Both the position numbers and the translations under genes were made by a program. Positions 43,935 to 53,171 of a stretch of DNA of 64,000 nucleotides are shown in pieces; within the stretch, counting starts at the first letter, position 1; every line of letters starts with the position of its first letter. The notes beneath the pieces are model-generated. The model worked only from the letters and a program-made list of their open reading frames with translations, did no database searches and was not told the origin of the DNA. This DNA is from an uncultured Alphaproteobacteria bacterium (GTDB lineage Bacteria > Pseudomonadota > Alphaproteobacteria > Micropepsales > Micropepsaceae). The stretch is from assembly GCA_902826695.1 (NCBI GenBank), contig CADEFU010000005.1, positions 62,001-126,000 of the forward strand, given 5' to 3'.

Positions 43935-44063
43935 CTAGAGGCTGCTAAGTAGAAGCAGTCCGAGGTCGTTCCGAAGAGACAGGTGAGACGGTGCGAGCGC
44001 GCGCGAACGAGCGCAAGGAGCCTGGGCTCCTGCAATCTCATCCGTTTTACGCACTGCACGCAT
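43935..44063 (-). CDS. leuA leader peptide (attenuation), putative
   Basis: A 42-codon ORF ending LGLLLLSSL then TAG; six of its last nine sense codons are Leu (CTC, CTG, CTT, CTA, CTT, CTC). It starts at ATG 44063 with GAGG eight bases upstream and ends 118 bp before leuA. It is too short for routine gene calling. By analogy with enteric leuL, ribosome stalling at the leucine run when charged tRNA-Leu is scarce would change the downstream RNA fold and allow leuA transcription. The N-terminal part (MRAVRKTDEIAGAQAP) shows no special bias, so a later internal start cannot be excluded. Confidence 0.75.
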   Translation of the reverse strand: MRAVRKTDEIAGAQAPCARSRALAPSHLSLRNDLGLLLLSSL

Positions 44064-44254
44064 ACGTCTTGCCTCACACGCCGACGAGCTTTGGCCGGCA
44101 TTCACCATACGTTGGTGCCGTTAAGACCCCGTGAAATTCAAAGCCTAAACCCGCACCATCGTTGGAGAATCAATAGGCCGAATCACAACCGGGGGCAACG
44201 ACAAACCTCGCGATTTTGCTACATTCTGCGCCGCCTTCGACCGAAAGGACTCAG

Positions 44255-44989
44255 GTGCCCCACGCGCTCCAAACGGACGGCTTTTCGATCACCGGACGCG
44301 TGCTGGACGCCGTTCAAGTCGACCGCCTACGCAGGACTGCAGGCCAAGGGACGTCCTTGAACCGTGGTGGCAGCGCCTACGGCGGGCGCAACCTCCTCGC
44401 CATCCCGGAGGTAAGGAATTTGGCCGCGGAGCGCGCAATACGAGCGCTTATCGACCCCATAGTCGGCTCGACCGCGATCCCCGTCCGCGCCCTCTTTTTC
44501 GACAAGACGCCGGAGGCCAACTGGCCCGTGCTTTGGCACCAGGACCTGACGGTCGCCGTTGCCGAACGTCACGACCTGGCGGGCTGGGGCCCCTGGTCGA
44601 TCAAGGCGGGCATCCCCCACGTTGAGCCGCCGGCGAGCCTGCTGGCCTCTATGCTGACGATCCGCCTGCACCTTGACGACTGCCACGCCGACAACGGCCC
44701 CTTGCGTGTCATTCCGGGAAGCCACGCGCTGGGGCGGCTGAGCCGCGAGCGCATCCAAGCCATCAGACAATCGAGCGAAGAGACGGCCTGCCTCGCACCG
44801 GAAGGCTCAGCGCTGCTGATGCGCCCACTCCTGCTTCACGCCTCATCGCCCGCGAACACGCCGGCACACCGGCGCGTTCTGCATATCGAGTTCGCGCCCG
44901 AAGACGCGTTACCCGCTCCGCTCAAATGGGCATTCGCTCAGGTACCCGCGTCGCCGGACGAAGGCACCTTGGCGCCAGGAGCCGGATAG
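44255..44989 (+). CDS. PhyH-like Fe(II)/2-oxoglutarate oxygenase
   Basis: A 244-residue member of the phytanoyl-CoA dioxygenase superfamily. VLWHQDLTVAV provides the HxD iron ligands, NGPLRVIPGSHALG the conserved core strand, and RPLLLHASSP the distal His, with Arg in HRRVLHIEF. GTG 44255 is preferred because GAAAGGA lies five bases upstream; an upstream TTG at 44216 has no such site. Substrate unknown. Divergent from leuA. Its 3' end overlaps the convergent membrane protein gene by 52 bp. Confidence 0.82.
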   Translation: MPHALQTDGFSITGRVLDAVQVDRLRRTAGQGTSLNRGGSAYGGRNLLAIPEVRNLAAERAIRALIDPIVGSTAIPVRALFFDKTPEANWPVLWHQDLTVAVAERHDLAGWGPWSIKAGIPHVEPPASLLASMLTIRLHLDDCHADNGPLRVIPGSHALGRLSRERIQAIRQSSEETACLAPEGSALLMRPLLLHASSPANTPAHRRVLHIEFAPEDALPAPLKWAFAQVPASPDEGTLAPGAG

Positions 44990-45672
44990 ACACTGGCGTA
45001 AAGCACCCAAAACCGCTGCCCGTCGCGGCGCACGAGCCAAGCGCTGCCGAAAATCGAAATAAGCGCCACGGCCACGGTCAGCCACTCGAGTGCCGCAGTC
45101 GGCAGCAGCTGCAGCGCCACGACGACACAGAGAACGAGGCTCACCGACACGACGATGACAAGCTCCTTCAAGTCGCGCCTGAGCCATGCGGCGAAAGACT
45201 CGCCCACGGGCTTCAGCTCCGGCGAATAGTCCTCGATCGTGACAAACCGCGCCGCCTGCCAAATCGTGGCCGCCCCCATGATCGCACTCGCGGTGTAGGC
45301 AAAGTACCAAAGTTCCCAAGGCGCCACGCCGTTCGCCCGCGGCGACAGACAAGCGAAACTGACGAACTGCGCGAGGCCCATCAGCATCAGCGGCCAAACA
45401 TCGCTGACCCCGCCGCGCGGCGTGGCGAGCGGCAGATAAAGCTGCCGCTCGAACGCAAGCACCGCGAACACGAAAGCCGCGAGCCACAGCAGCAACAAGA
45501 TCGGCACGTCGCGCTGCGCGTAAAGAACGTCGATCAACACGATCGCCGCCAGCGCCAGCACGCCGCTTTGCACGAGGCTCGACGCGATCTGGAAAACGAC
45601 GACGTTGTAGTCGCGCAATCGCGCTCGCAGCGTCTCGCGGTCGAAGATGTGTGCGCCGGGTTCGTCAATCAC
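44938..45672 (-). CDS. Multi-helix membrane protein coupled to purT
   Basis: A 244-residue protein with about seven transmembrane helices (for example [55 protein letters not shown]). The N-terminus is soluble ([14 protein letters not shown]). No family recognised. It starts with GTG 45672, overlapping the purT stop as GTGA, so it is translationally coupled to purT. Confidence 0.72.
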   Translation of the reverse strand: MIDEPGAHIFDRETLRARLRDYNVVVFQIASSLVQSGVLALAAIVLIDVLYAQRDVPILLLLWLAAFVFAVLAFERQLYLPLATPRGGVSDVWPLMLMGLAQFVSFACLSPRANGVAPWELWYFAYTASAIMGAATIWQAARFVTIEDYSPELKPVGESFAAWLRRDLKELVIVVSVSLVLCVVVALQLLPTAALEWLTVAVALISIFGSAWLVRRDGQRFWVLYASVYPAPGAKVPSSGDAGT

Positions 45673-46859
45673 GATTGCGCCGCGACGGGCTTGACCGACC
45701 CGGCGGCCTTCTTCGCGCGTGACCGCGCCTCATCGACATTGTCCGCACGCGCAAGCGCAACGCCCATGCGCCGTTTCTTGAACGCCTCCGGCTTTCCAAA
45801 CAGACGCACTTCGCTGCCCGGCACGGAAAGTGCCGCCGCCACGCCCTCGAACGCGATGCCCTTGGCCTCCATACCGCCATAGATGACGGCGCTCGCGCCA
45901 GGCACACGCAGCGACGTATCGACCGGCAACCCCAAGATCGCTCGCGCATGCAGCGCGAATTCGCTCTGATGCTGCGACACCAGCGTGACCAGTCCCGTAT
46001 CGTGCGGCCGCGGACTGACCTCCGAAAACCACACGTCGTCGCCCTTGACGAACAGCTCCACACCGAAGATACCGGCCCCGCCCAGCTTGTCGGTGATTGC
46101 CTTCGCCATCGCGCGCGACGTCTCGAGCGCCGCCTTCGTCATCGGCTGAGCCTGCCACGACTCGACGTAGTCGCCGTCGACCTGCACGTGCCCGATCGGC
46201 TCGCAGAACGACGTCCCGCCGGCATGACGGACCGTGAGCAAAGTGATCTCGAAGTCGAACTTGATCTCGCTCTCGACGATGACGCGCGCCTGCTTTACGC
46301 GCCCAGCCGCCATCGCGTAGTCCCACGCTTTCGCAACCTGGTCTGGTTCCTTGATCTTCGACTGCCCCTTGCCGGACGACGACATCACGGGCTTCACGAA
46401 GCACGGATACCCGATCCCGCCATCGATCGCCTTCTGCAGTTCCTCAAGCGACGAACAGAACGCATACTTCGAGGTCGCAAGCCCGCACTCTTCAGCGGCA
46501 AGCCGCCGAATACGTTCCCGGTTCATCGTAATGTGCGCCGCAGTGGCGGTCGGAATAACCCGCGCCAAGCCCTCGGCTTCGATCCGCACCAGCTCGTCCG
46601 TCGCAATAGCCTCAATCTCCGGAACGATCAGATGCGGCCGTTCCTTCAAGACCAATTCGCGCACCGCCTTCGCGTCCGTCATGTCGATCACATGCGCCCG
46701 GTGCGCCACCTGATGCCCCGGCGCGTTCGCATAGCGGTCGACGGCGATCACCTCGACGCCCAGCCGCTGCAGCTCGATCACAACCTCTTTGCCGAGCTCG
46801 CCCGCCCCCAGCATCATGACCTTCACGGCCGAAGGCGACAGCGGCGTCCCAATGCGCAT
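45669..46859 (-). CDS. purT: Formate-dependent phosphoribosylglycinamide formyltransferase
   Basis: A 396-residue ATP-grasp enzyme of purine synthesis that formylates GAR using formate and ATP. The N-terminus [20 protein letters not shown] and [19 protein letters not shown] are diagnostic of PurT, as are [14 protein letters not shown] (ATP-binding) and [18 protein letters not shown] 46859 follows GGGAG by eight bases; an ATG at 46874 is the alternative. Third gene of a four-gene operon that also holds two small/unknown membrane proteins. Confidence 0.95.
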   Translation of the reverse strand: MRIGTPLSPSAVKVMMLGAGELGKEVVIELQRLGVEVIAVDRYANAPGHQVAHRAHVIDMTDAKAVRELVLKERPHLIVPEIEAIATDELVRIEAEGLARVIPTATAAHITMNRERIRRLAAEECGLATSKYAFCSSLEELQKAIDGGIGYPCFVKPVMSSSGKGQSKIKEPDQVAKAWDYAMAAGRVKQARVIVESEIKFDFEITLLTVRHAGGTSFCEPIGHVQVDGDYVESWQAQPMTKAALETSRAMAKAITDKLGGAGIFGVELFVKGDDVWFSEVSPRPHDTGLVTLVSQHQSEFALHARAILGLPVDTSLRVPGASAVIYGGMEAKGIAFEGVAAALSVPGSEVRLFGKPEAFKKRRMGVALARADNVDEARSRAKKAAGSVKPVAAQS

Positions 46860-46864
46860 GGCGT

Positions 46865-47077
46865 TCACTCCCATTCGTCTTCATTGCGAATGGCGCGGTA
46901 ATACCCCCACCCCGCCCAAGCCGCAAAGCCAAGCGCCACCGTCATCAGCACAATCCAGAAACCCTGCACGACGATCTTGGGGATAGCGAACGCCTGCTCG
47001 GCCCAGGCAACCGCAACACTCAACAAAACTCCAGCCGTGACGAGAGCTGCCCACTCTGCAATTTGCCGCACGCGCAC
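46865..47077 (-). CDS. Small membrane protein between purT and an EF-hand-like protein
   Basis: A 70-residue protein with two transmembrane helices ([17 protein letters not shown] and [19 protein letters not shown]) and an acidic C-terminus (NEDEWE). It starts with GTG 47077, two bases after the previous stop, and ends five bases before purT. No family recognised. Confidence 0.7.
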   Translation of the reverse strand: MRVRQIAEWAALVTAGVLLSVAVAWAEQAFAIPKIVVQGFWIVLMTVALGFAAWAGWGYYRAIRNEDEWE

Positions 47078-47079
47078 GG

Positions 47080-47835
47080 CTAGTCGCCTCGCGTGATCAC
47101 AGGAGCATCTTGATCCGTTGGCCGCTCGGTCGAAAGCCGCGGCAGCTCGCCACGTGCAAGCGGTCGAAAATCTCTGGCGTCGAAGTTTGCGACAACCGTC
47201 TTCTCACCGACTTCATACATCACGACAATCTTGCCATCATCAAGTTGACGCACCGATGCGATCGCAAGCGGACCGGTGAGCAGTTCGACCCGTGCACCGC
47301 TGTCGAAACGATACGCAATGAGTGCAACATCGTCTCCAAAATCGATTTCGCCATCTTTGTTTGTATCGGCGGAAAACACCTCAACGATAAGCGCCACGGC
47401 CCGACGTTGCGAATTATCGCCGCCGAGGGTTGCCGGGTCGAACACCTTGTTCTGGACCCCAATGACCTGACGCACACCGTCGAACAACCATCTCCCCTTC
47501 GCGTTGGCGCCATCGACAAGCAGCAAATTGACGGTTCGTGAACCGTAGAGATGCGAGGACTTGATCGGAAGCGGGTTTGGCTGCGATGTATAGAGTTGAA
47601 GCGAGTGAAGCACATAGGCGGTGCCCTCAACTGCAGCACCGCGATCCAACCCGTACTTCGCCTTCTGTGCTTCGTTCCGGCCGAGATCCACCAGACCGGT
47701 CTCGTGCCGCCAGTCACCTCGGCCTAGCCAAGACGCAACAACCAGGCCTAGGACGACAATGGCTCCGATTGCTGCCGCTGCGATCGCCAACGCATTGAAC
47801 CGCCAAACCCATCCGAAGAAGCCGCTCGTAGGCAT
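47080..47835 (-). CDS. Membrane-anchored hypothetical with EF-hand-like loop
   Basis: A 251-residue protein with one N-terminal transmembrane helix (ALAIAAAAIGAIVVLGLVVAS) and a large, probably periplasmic, beta-rich domain. Residues about 160-172 contain ADTNKDGEIDFGDD, a good match to a calcium-binding EF-hand/dockerin loop (D-x-N-x-D-G-x-I-D-x-x-D). ATG 47835 has GGAGGGT upstream. First gene of the purT operon. Function unknown. Confidence 0.75.
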   Translation of the reverse strand: MPTSGFFGWVWRFNALAIAAAAIGAIVVLGLVVASWLGRGDWRHETGLVDLGRNEAQKAKYGLDRGAAVEGTAYVLHSLQLYTSQPNPLPIKSSHLYGSRTVNLLLVDGANAKGRWLFDGVRQVIGVQNKVFDPATLGGDNSQRRAVALIVEVFSADTNKDGEIDFGDDVALIAYRFDSGARVELLTGPLAIASVRQLDDGKIVVMYEVGEKTVVANFDARDFRPLARGELPRLSTERPTDQDAPVITRGD

Positions 47836-47913
47836 CGCACCCTCCGCACATCGACTGCCAGTATAGCCGAATCTGAGGCCAATGCACCGCGAGTCTGGCA
47901 CTCTAGTTCGTGA

Positions 47914-48390
47914 CTAAGCGCCATAGACGCGCTTGAACGCGTCAAAAAGAGCTGCCCGATCCGTCGGCCCATCGCGCAGCACCAACGCATCGTCCTGAAT
48001 GACGACACCCGGCGAGACGCTGCGCGTGAAGATGTGCGACGTGGGGACCACCCAACTCGGATCGTCGAGGGTTCCGGCTGCGACAAACACAAGCTGCGGC
48101 GCCGACAACGGTTCGTGCCAAAGCCTTACGCCGCAAGAGGCACACCGGACAATGTCGATCGCGTTCCCCGAATCCGCCCGCTTGCAATAGCGCTCAACCT
48201 CCCCCTGCTCGTGCACGAACGCGTCCCGCTCGCAGAGCAACATCAACAAGTTCGTCGCCCCCGTGAGCTTCTTGCAGTCCATGCAGTGACAAGCGTTCGC
48301 CGCCAACGGCCGTGCGTTCAAGCGATAGCGAACGGCCGCGCACAGACAGCTACCCGAATACGGCGCCTGCGGAATCGATGGACGTTTCAT
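47914..48390 (-). CDS. GFA (glutathione-dependent formaldehyde-activating-like) family protein
   Basis: A 158-residue zinc-binding protein of the GFA/CENP-V fold. Cys ligands are seen in YSGSCLCAAVRY, ACHCMDCKKLTGATN and VRCASCGVRLW. Family members bind zinc and sometimes glutathione; most are not true formaldehyde enzymes. Start ATG 48390 (MKRPSIPQAPYSGSC) is the family N-terminus. Located 22 bp downstream of the zinc-finger/HTH gene on the same strand. Confidence 0.85.
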   Translation of the reverse strand: MKRPSIPQAPYSGSCLCAAVRYRLNARPLAANACHCMDCKKLTGATNLLMLLCERDAFVHEQGEVERYCKRADSGNAIDIVRCASCGVRLWHEPLSAPQLVFVAAGTLDDPSWVVPTSHIFTRSVSPGVVIQDDALVLRDGPTDRAALFDAFKRVYGA

Positions 48391-48412
48391 CAGAGCCTCC
48401 GTTTGAAACCCA

Positions 48413-48757
48413 CTACGAAAACCGCTCCCACGCCGCTTGGCGCGAGATGCCCAGCGCCTCGCCGATCTGCGCCCAGCTGACGTCGCGCTTGCGCAGGATA
48501 TCGATCTGGCTCTGCAGTATCCCGCGCGCGGCCTCGACGCTAGCCTCCGAGGGCGGCAACGCCTCCAGCAAACGCTCCGTTGAAAGGCTCTCCCACCCGG
48601 CAAAGCCGCTGGTGGGTTTCCCCGCAATCACGAGCACGCATTGATCGATGCAGGCATCGCAAATGTGCACACCCGGCCCGCCAACCAGCTTCGCGACCTC
48701 CTTGTCGGTCTTCCGGCAGAACGAGCAATAAAGCTTCCGCTTCAAACGCGGCAACAT
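48413..48757 (-). CDS. ClpX-type C4 zinc finger protein with C-terminal HTH
   Basis: A 114-residue protein. Residues about 10-40 form a ClpX N-terminal-type zinc-binding domain ([17 protein letters not shown], then ICDACIDQC: four Cys). The C-terminal 25 residues ([23 protein letters not shown]) look like a helix-turn-helix recognition unit. There is no AAA+ domain. It is probably a small DNA-binding regulator or a ClpP/ClpX-adaptor-like factor. Two operator-like palindromes lie directly upstream, suggesting autoregulation. Confidence 0.8.
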   Translation of the reverse strand: MLPRLKRKLYCSFCRKTDKEVAKLVGGPGVHICDACIDQCVLVIAGKPTSGFAGWESLSTERLLEALPPSEASVEAARGILQSQIDILRKRDVSWAQIGEALGISRQAAWERFS

Positions 48758-48778
48758 GACAAGACCCCCTTGACATTT

Positions 48779-48824
48779 CGTCAGGGTAAGCCTGACAAAC
48801 GATCGTGTCAAGAATAACCTGACA
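48779..48824 (-). promoter_or_regulatory. Two tandem 19-bp palindromes upstream of the zinc-finger/HTH gene
   Basis: On the minus strand TGTCAGGTTATTCTTGACA (48824-48806) and TGTCAGGCTTACCCTGACG (48797-48779) are tandem imperfect palindromes with a shared TGTCAGG half-site and 27-bp period. TTGACA (48811-48806) is a consensus -35 box, with a weak -10 (TACCCT, 48788-48783) 17 bp later, so both sites overlap the promoter. Confidence 0.65.
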
Positions 48825-48922
48825 AGTCTGGGAGCGCGGGCGTCCCGCCCGCCTTATCTGAGCCTCAAGCGGCGTAGCGTGTGAGAGTTAGGAAGAGCGG
48901 GCGGGACGCCCGCGCTCCCAGA

Positions 48923-48924
<2 letters not shown>
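48825..48924. repeat. 100-bp element with perfect 28-bp inverted repeats
   Basis: Bases 48825-48852 and 48897-48924 are perfect inverted copies (28/28), separated by 44 bp. The arms are GC-rich, of the type GGGAGCGCGGGCG...CCCGCCCGC. The right arm covers the first two bases of the ilvC stop triplet on the plus strand. It could act as a large transcription-ending hairpin for ilvC, a MITE remnant, or a REP-like element. It lacks a T tract. Confidence 0.85.
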
Positions 48925-49978
<1,054 letters not shown>

Positions 49979-50076
49979 TCACTTGTGAAAACCGGGAGCG
50001 CCCCCGATCTTCCCCGCCTATCAAGACCACGCCGCCGACTATCGCAAGGCGCGGCTTGAAACGGGAGAGAACACTG

Positions 50077-50586
50077 ATGAATTGGAAACTGGGTCTTGCA
50101 GCCGCAAGTATGGCTGCGGGTATGACGGTCGCTGCAACGACGGCCTCGGCCGAACCGCCGAGCTACCCGTTGCTCTGCCGCGGCGGCGGCAACATGAAGA
50201 TCATGGTCAATCACGACGTCGACGGCGCGGGGCGCCCTGGCGCGACGGCCATGACGATCTTCTTCAAGAGCGCAGGCATTGCCGGCGGCGTCATGGCGCC
50301 GCCCCCGGGACACTGCGTGTGGATGGATCGCACGTTCCGCCCCGGCGAACCTGAGAACATGTGGATCCGCTCGTCGAATATCGAATTCGCCTTCCAAGTC
50401 ACCGGCAACGGCCGCGTCGTCAACGACGGCACCGGCCCGCGATTGAACGTCGAAGGCGCTCACATCTCGCCCGAAGCGCAAGCGTGGGATTCGGTCGTTC
50501 GCGCCGTGATGACCGGCAACCTCTTCACCGTGCAGGTCTACAACGAAAGCGGCCGCACGATGGTGATCACCCGCGTCGGGCCGTAA
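50077..50586 (+). CDS. Exported hypothetical protein
   Basis: A 169-residue protein with a signal peptide (MNWKLGLAAASMAAGMTVAATTASAEP). The mature part has LLCRGGGNMKIMVNHD, PPPGHCVWMDRTFRPGEP and TGNLFTVQVYNESGRTM. Two conserved-looking Cys residues may form a disulphide. No family recognised. GGGAGAGA lies six bases upstream of ATG 50077. It sits between ilvC and ilvN on the opposite strand. Confidence 0.78.
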   Translation: MNWKLGLAAASMAAGMTVAATTASAEPPSYPLLCRGGGNMKIMVNHDVDGAGRPGATAMTIFFKSAGIAGGVMAPPPGHCVWMDRTFRPGEPENMWIRSSNIEFAFQVTGNGRVVNDGTGPRLNVEGAHISPEAQAWDSVVRAVMTGNLFTVQVYNESGRTMVITRVGP

Positions 50587-50613
50587 CCGGCCGCGAAACG
50601 CAGGGAGGAGAGC

Positions 50614-50653
50614 GGCGCGGAAGGGTCCACGACTTCCGCGCCGTATCGTTTTG
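50614..50653 (+). terminator. Rho-independent terminator after the exported protein gene
   Basis: A perfect 10-bp stem, GGCGCGGAAG / CTTCCGCGCC (50614-50623 and 50633-50642), with a 9-base loop, is followed by GTATCGTTTT. It ends about 10 bp before the convergent ilvN stop. Confidence 0.8.
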
Positions 50654-50663
50654 CAGCCGGGCG

Positions 50664-51209
50664 TCACATCGCCTCCGCGCCGCGGCTGATGGCGACGACG
50701 CCGGTACGCGAAACTTCGACCAGCCCCAGCGGCTTCATCAGATCGACGAACGCATCGATCTTTTGCTGCGTACCCGTCAGCTCGAACACGAAGCTCGAAT
50801 GCGTCGTATCGATGATGCGCGCGCGGAACACCTCGGAAAGCCGCATTGCCTCGACCCGTTTCTCGCCGGCGCCGGCGACCTTGATCAGCGCCATCTCGCG
50901 CTCGATCCCGGGTTTCTCGGTGCTCAGATCCACGACCTTGTGCACGGGCACAAGCCGCTCCAACTGATGGCGGATTTGCTCCAGCACTTCGGGCGTGCCC
51001 GACGTCACGATCGTGATCCGCGACGTATGGTCGAGATGATCGACCTCGGCCACCGTCAAGCTTTCGATGTTGTAGCCGCGCCCGGAAAAGAGCCCGATCA
51101 CGCGCGCCAGAACGCCCGCCTCGTTGTCGACGAGCACCGACAGCGTCGTGCGGATTTCCTTCTCCTTGGTATCGACCAAGAAATAGGCGGAACCTGGTTG
51201 ATTGGGCAT
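50664..51209 (-). CDS. ilvN: Acetolactate synthase small subunit
   Basis: A 181-residue regulatory subunit. The N-terminal ACT domain TTLSVLVDNEAGVLARVIGLFSGRG binds valine, and the second domain includes PVHKVVDLSTE and RIIDTTHSSFVFELTG. It confers feedback inhibition on the IlvB catalytic subunit. Its ATG shares a base with the ilvB stop (TAATG), so the two are co-translated. The size fits the IlvH/IlvN type of alphaproteobacteria. Confidence 0.95.
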   Translation of the reverse strand: MPNQPGSAYFLVDTKEKEIRTTLSVLVDNEAGVLARVIGLFSGRGYNIESLTVAEVDHLDHTSRITIVTSGTPEVLEQIRHQLERLVPVHKVVDLSTEKPGIEREMALIKVAGAGEKRVEAMRLSEVFRARIIDTTHSSFVFELTGTQQKIDAFVDLMKPLGLVEVSRTGVVAISRGAEAM

Positions 51210-52969
51210 TAGACCAGAACCTTTCCGGCTTCGCTGACCGTCGGATCGGTCGCAGCGTCGCCCAAGATCATCTCGTTGTGCGCGGCCCCCGACGGGATCA
51301 TCGGGAAGCAGTTCTCGTTCTGATCGACGACGCAATCGAACAGCACCGGACGGTTCACGTCGATCATGTCCTTAATCTTGTCGTCAAGCTCGGCAGGGTT
51401 CGTCGCCCGGATGCCGACGGCGCCATAGGCCTCGGCGAGCTTCACGAAATCCGGCAGCGCCTCCGAGTAGGAGTGCGAGTACCGCCCGCCGTGCAGCAAC
51501 TGCTGCCACTGGCGAACCATGCCCATATACTTGTTGTTCAAGATGAAAATCTTGATCGGCAGATCGTACTGCACCGCGGTCGAAAGCTCCTGCATCGTCA
51601 TCTGCACGCTGGCCTCGCCCGCGATGTCGATGACGAGCGATCCCGGATGCGCGACCTGAATGCCGACCGCCGCCGGCAAGCCGTAACCCATCGTGCCGAG
51701 GCCGCCCGAGGTCATCCAGCGCTTCGGTTCCTCGAACCGGTAGAACTGCGCCGCCCACATCTGATGCTGTCCGACCTCGGTCGAGATGTAGGTGTCGCGC
51801 CCCTTGGTCAGCTCGTAGAGCCGCTCGACCGCATACTGCGGCTTGATCACGTCGGCCGACGGCTTGTAGGCAAGGCAATTGCGCGCCCGCCACCCGTCGA
51901 TCTGCATGTTCCAAGCGCTAAGAGCGCTGCGATCGGGCTTCAAAAGCTTGGCCTTCCAAAGCCGGATCATATCCTCAAGCACGAACGCGCAATCGCCCAC
52001 GATGCCGAGATCGACGCGCACGGTCTTGTTGATGGACGATGGGTCGATATCGATGTGGATCTTCTTCGAGTTCGGCGAGAACGCATCGATCCGCCCGGTC
52101 ACGCGATCGTCGAACCGCGAACCGACCGCGATCATCAGATCGCATCCGTGCATCGCCAAGTTCGCTTCGTACGTCCCGTGCATGCCCAGCATGCCGAGCC
52201 ACTGCTTGTCCGACGCGGGATAGGCACCGAGCCCCATCAGCGTCGACGTGATTGGATAGCCCGTCATCCGCACGAACTCGCGCAGCAACTGTGACGCCAG
52301 CGGCCCGGAATTGATGACGCCGCCGCCGGTGTAGAACACCGGCCGCTTCGCCGCCGCGATCATCTCGACCGCCTGTTCGATCTTCTTCAGATCGCCCTTC
52401 ACGCGCGGCTGATACGTCTTGTGCTTGATGTTCGATGGCCCCACGTAAGGCCCGCGCTTGAACTGCACGTCCTTTGGAATGTCGATGACGACCGGTCCCG
52501 GCCGACCGGTGGTCGCGATGTAGAAAGCTTCGTGCATGATGCGCGGCAGATCGCGCACGTCACGCACCAGCCAATTGTGCTTCGTGCACGGCCGCGTGAT
52601 GCCGACGGTATCGGCCTCCTGAAACGCGTCCATACCGATCAAGTGCGTCGGCACCTGCCCGGTGATGCATACGAGCGGAATTGAATCCATCAGCGCGTCA
52701 GTCAAGCCGGTGACCGCATTCGTCGCGCCGGGGCCGGACGTCACCAGCACGACGCCGGGCTTACCCGTCGAACGCGCATAGCCTTCCGCTGCATGCGTCG
52801 CGCCTTGCTCGTGGCGCACCAAGACGTGCTCGATCCCCTCATCCTGAAACAGGGCGTCGTAGATCGGCAGCACCGCACCGCCCGGATAGCCGAAGATGTG
52901 CCTGACACCGTGATCCTTGAGCGCGCGGATCACGATCTCTGCGCCGGTCGGGTCTTGTGGTCCACTCAT
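51209..52969 (-). CDS. ilvB: Acetolactate synthase large subunit
   Basis: A 586-residue thiamine-diphosphate enzyme, catalytic subunit for the first common step of valine, leucine and isoleucine synthesis. FGYPGGAVLPIYDAL and LVRHEQGATHAAEGYARS contain the cofactor-activating Glu. The C-terminal IDIAGEASVQMTMQEL, then NNKYMGMVRQWQ, form the ThDP/Mg motif, with GEASVQ in place of the common GDGSFQ. ATG 52969 is the family N-terminus. Preceded by a leader peptide and terminator. Confidence 0.95.
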   Translation of the reverse strand: MSGPQDPTGAEIVIRALKDHGVRHIFGYPGGAVLPIYDALFQDEGIEHVLVRHEQGATHAAEGYARSTGKPGVVLVTSGPGATNAVTGLTDALMDSIPLVCITGQVPTHLIGMDAFQEADTVGITRPCTKHNWLVRDVRDLPRIMHEAFYIATTGRPGPVVIDIPKDVQFKRGPYVGPSNIKHKTYQPRVKGDLKKIEQAVEMIAAAKRPVFYTGGGVINSGPLASQLLREFVRMTGYPITSTLMGLGAYPASDKQWLGMLGMHGTYEANLAMHGCDLMIAVGSRFDDRVTGRIDAFSPNSKKIHIDIDPSSINKTVRVDLGIVGDCAFVLEDMIRLWKAKLLKPDRSALSAWNMQIDGWRARNCLAYKPSADVIKPQYAVERLYELTKGRDTYISTEVGQHQMWAAQFYRFEEPKRWMTSGGLGTMGYGLPAAVGIQVAHPGSLVIDIAGEASVQMTMQELSTAVQYDLPIKIFILNNKYMGMVRQWQQLLHGGRYSHSYSEALPDFVKLAEAYGAVGIRATNPAELDDKIKDMIDVNRPVLFDCVVDQNENCFPMIPSGAAHNEMILGDAATDPTVSEAGKVLV

Positions 52970-52999
52970 GTTCAAACTCGTTCGGTTTCGTCTTCGGCC

Positions 53000-53025
53000 A
53001 AAAGAAAAGGCCCCGTCGGGGCCTT
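53000..53025 (-). terminator. Attenuator terminator of the ilvB leader
   Basis: On the minus strand AAGGCCCC-GAC-GGGGCCTT is a perfect 8-bp stem with a 3-base loop, followed immediately by TTCTTTT. It lies 31 bp before the ilvB start, where a terminator makes sense only as a regulated attenuator. The segment GGACC-taagg-GGTCC, and its GGGG, upstream (about 53061-53046) could pair alternatively with the GGCCCC arm. Confidence 0.85.
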
Positions 53026-53051
53026 CGGACACGCCGCTTGCTCCGGACCCC

Positions 53052-53102
53052 TTAGGTCCCGGGTTCAGCGGCGCAGCGAATTACAAGCACAAAGTTCCGC
53101 AT
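53052..53102 (-). CDS. ilvB leader peptide (attenuation), putative
   Basis: A 16-codon ORF reading MRNFVLVIRCAAEPGT then TAA. The run Val-Leu-Val-Ile (GTG CTT GTA ATT) holds all three branched-chain residues, as expected for a peptide sensing charged tRNA-Val, -Leu and -Ile. It ends 27 bp before the terminator hairpin. A candidate promoter (TTGACG at 53163-53158 and TTAGTG at 53140-53135, 17 bp apart) gives a short untranslated leader. The ribosome-binding site is weak. It resembles enteric ivbL/ilvL by design, not by sequence. Confidence 0.75.
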   Translation of the reverse strand: MRNFVLVIRCAAEPGT

Positions 53103-53171
53103 TTAGGCATTTTCCAGCAATATTATTACCAAACCACTAACCGATCATGCTGCACCGCGTCAAGAGCCCAC

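Noticed and set aside
43886..44101. 71-codon minus-strand ORF upstream of leuA
   Set aside because: It is in a different frame from the leucine-rich leader, has no Leu cluster, and is Arg/Cys-rich shadow sequence. The 42-codon frame explains the region better.
53082..53111. Alternative 9-codon leader MPKCGTLCL upstream of ilvB
   Set aside because: It overlaps the 16-codon leader in another frame and has only two Leu and no Val or Ile, so it is a poorer sensor for branched-chain amino acids.
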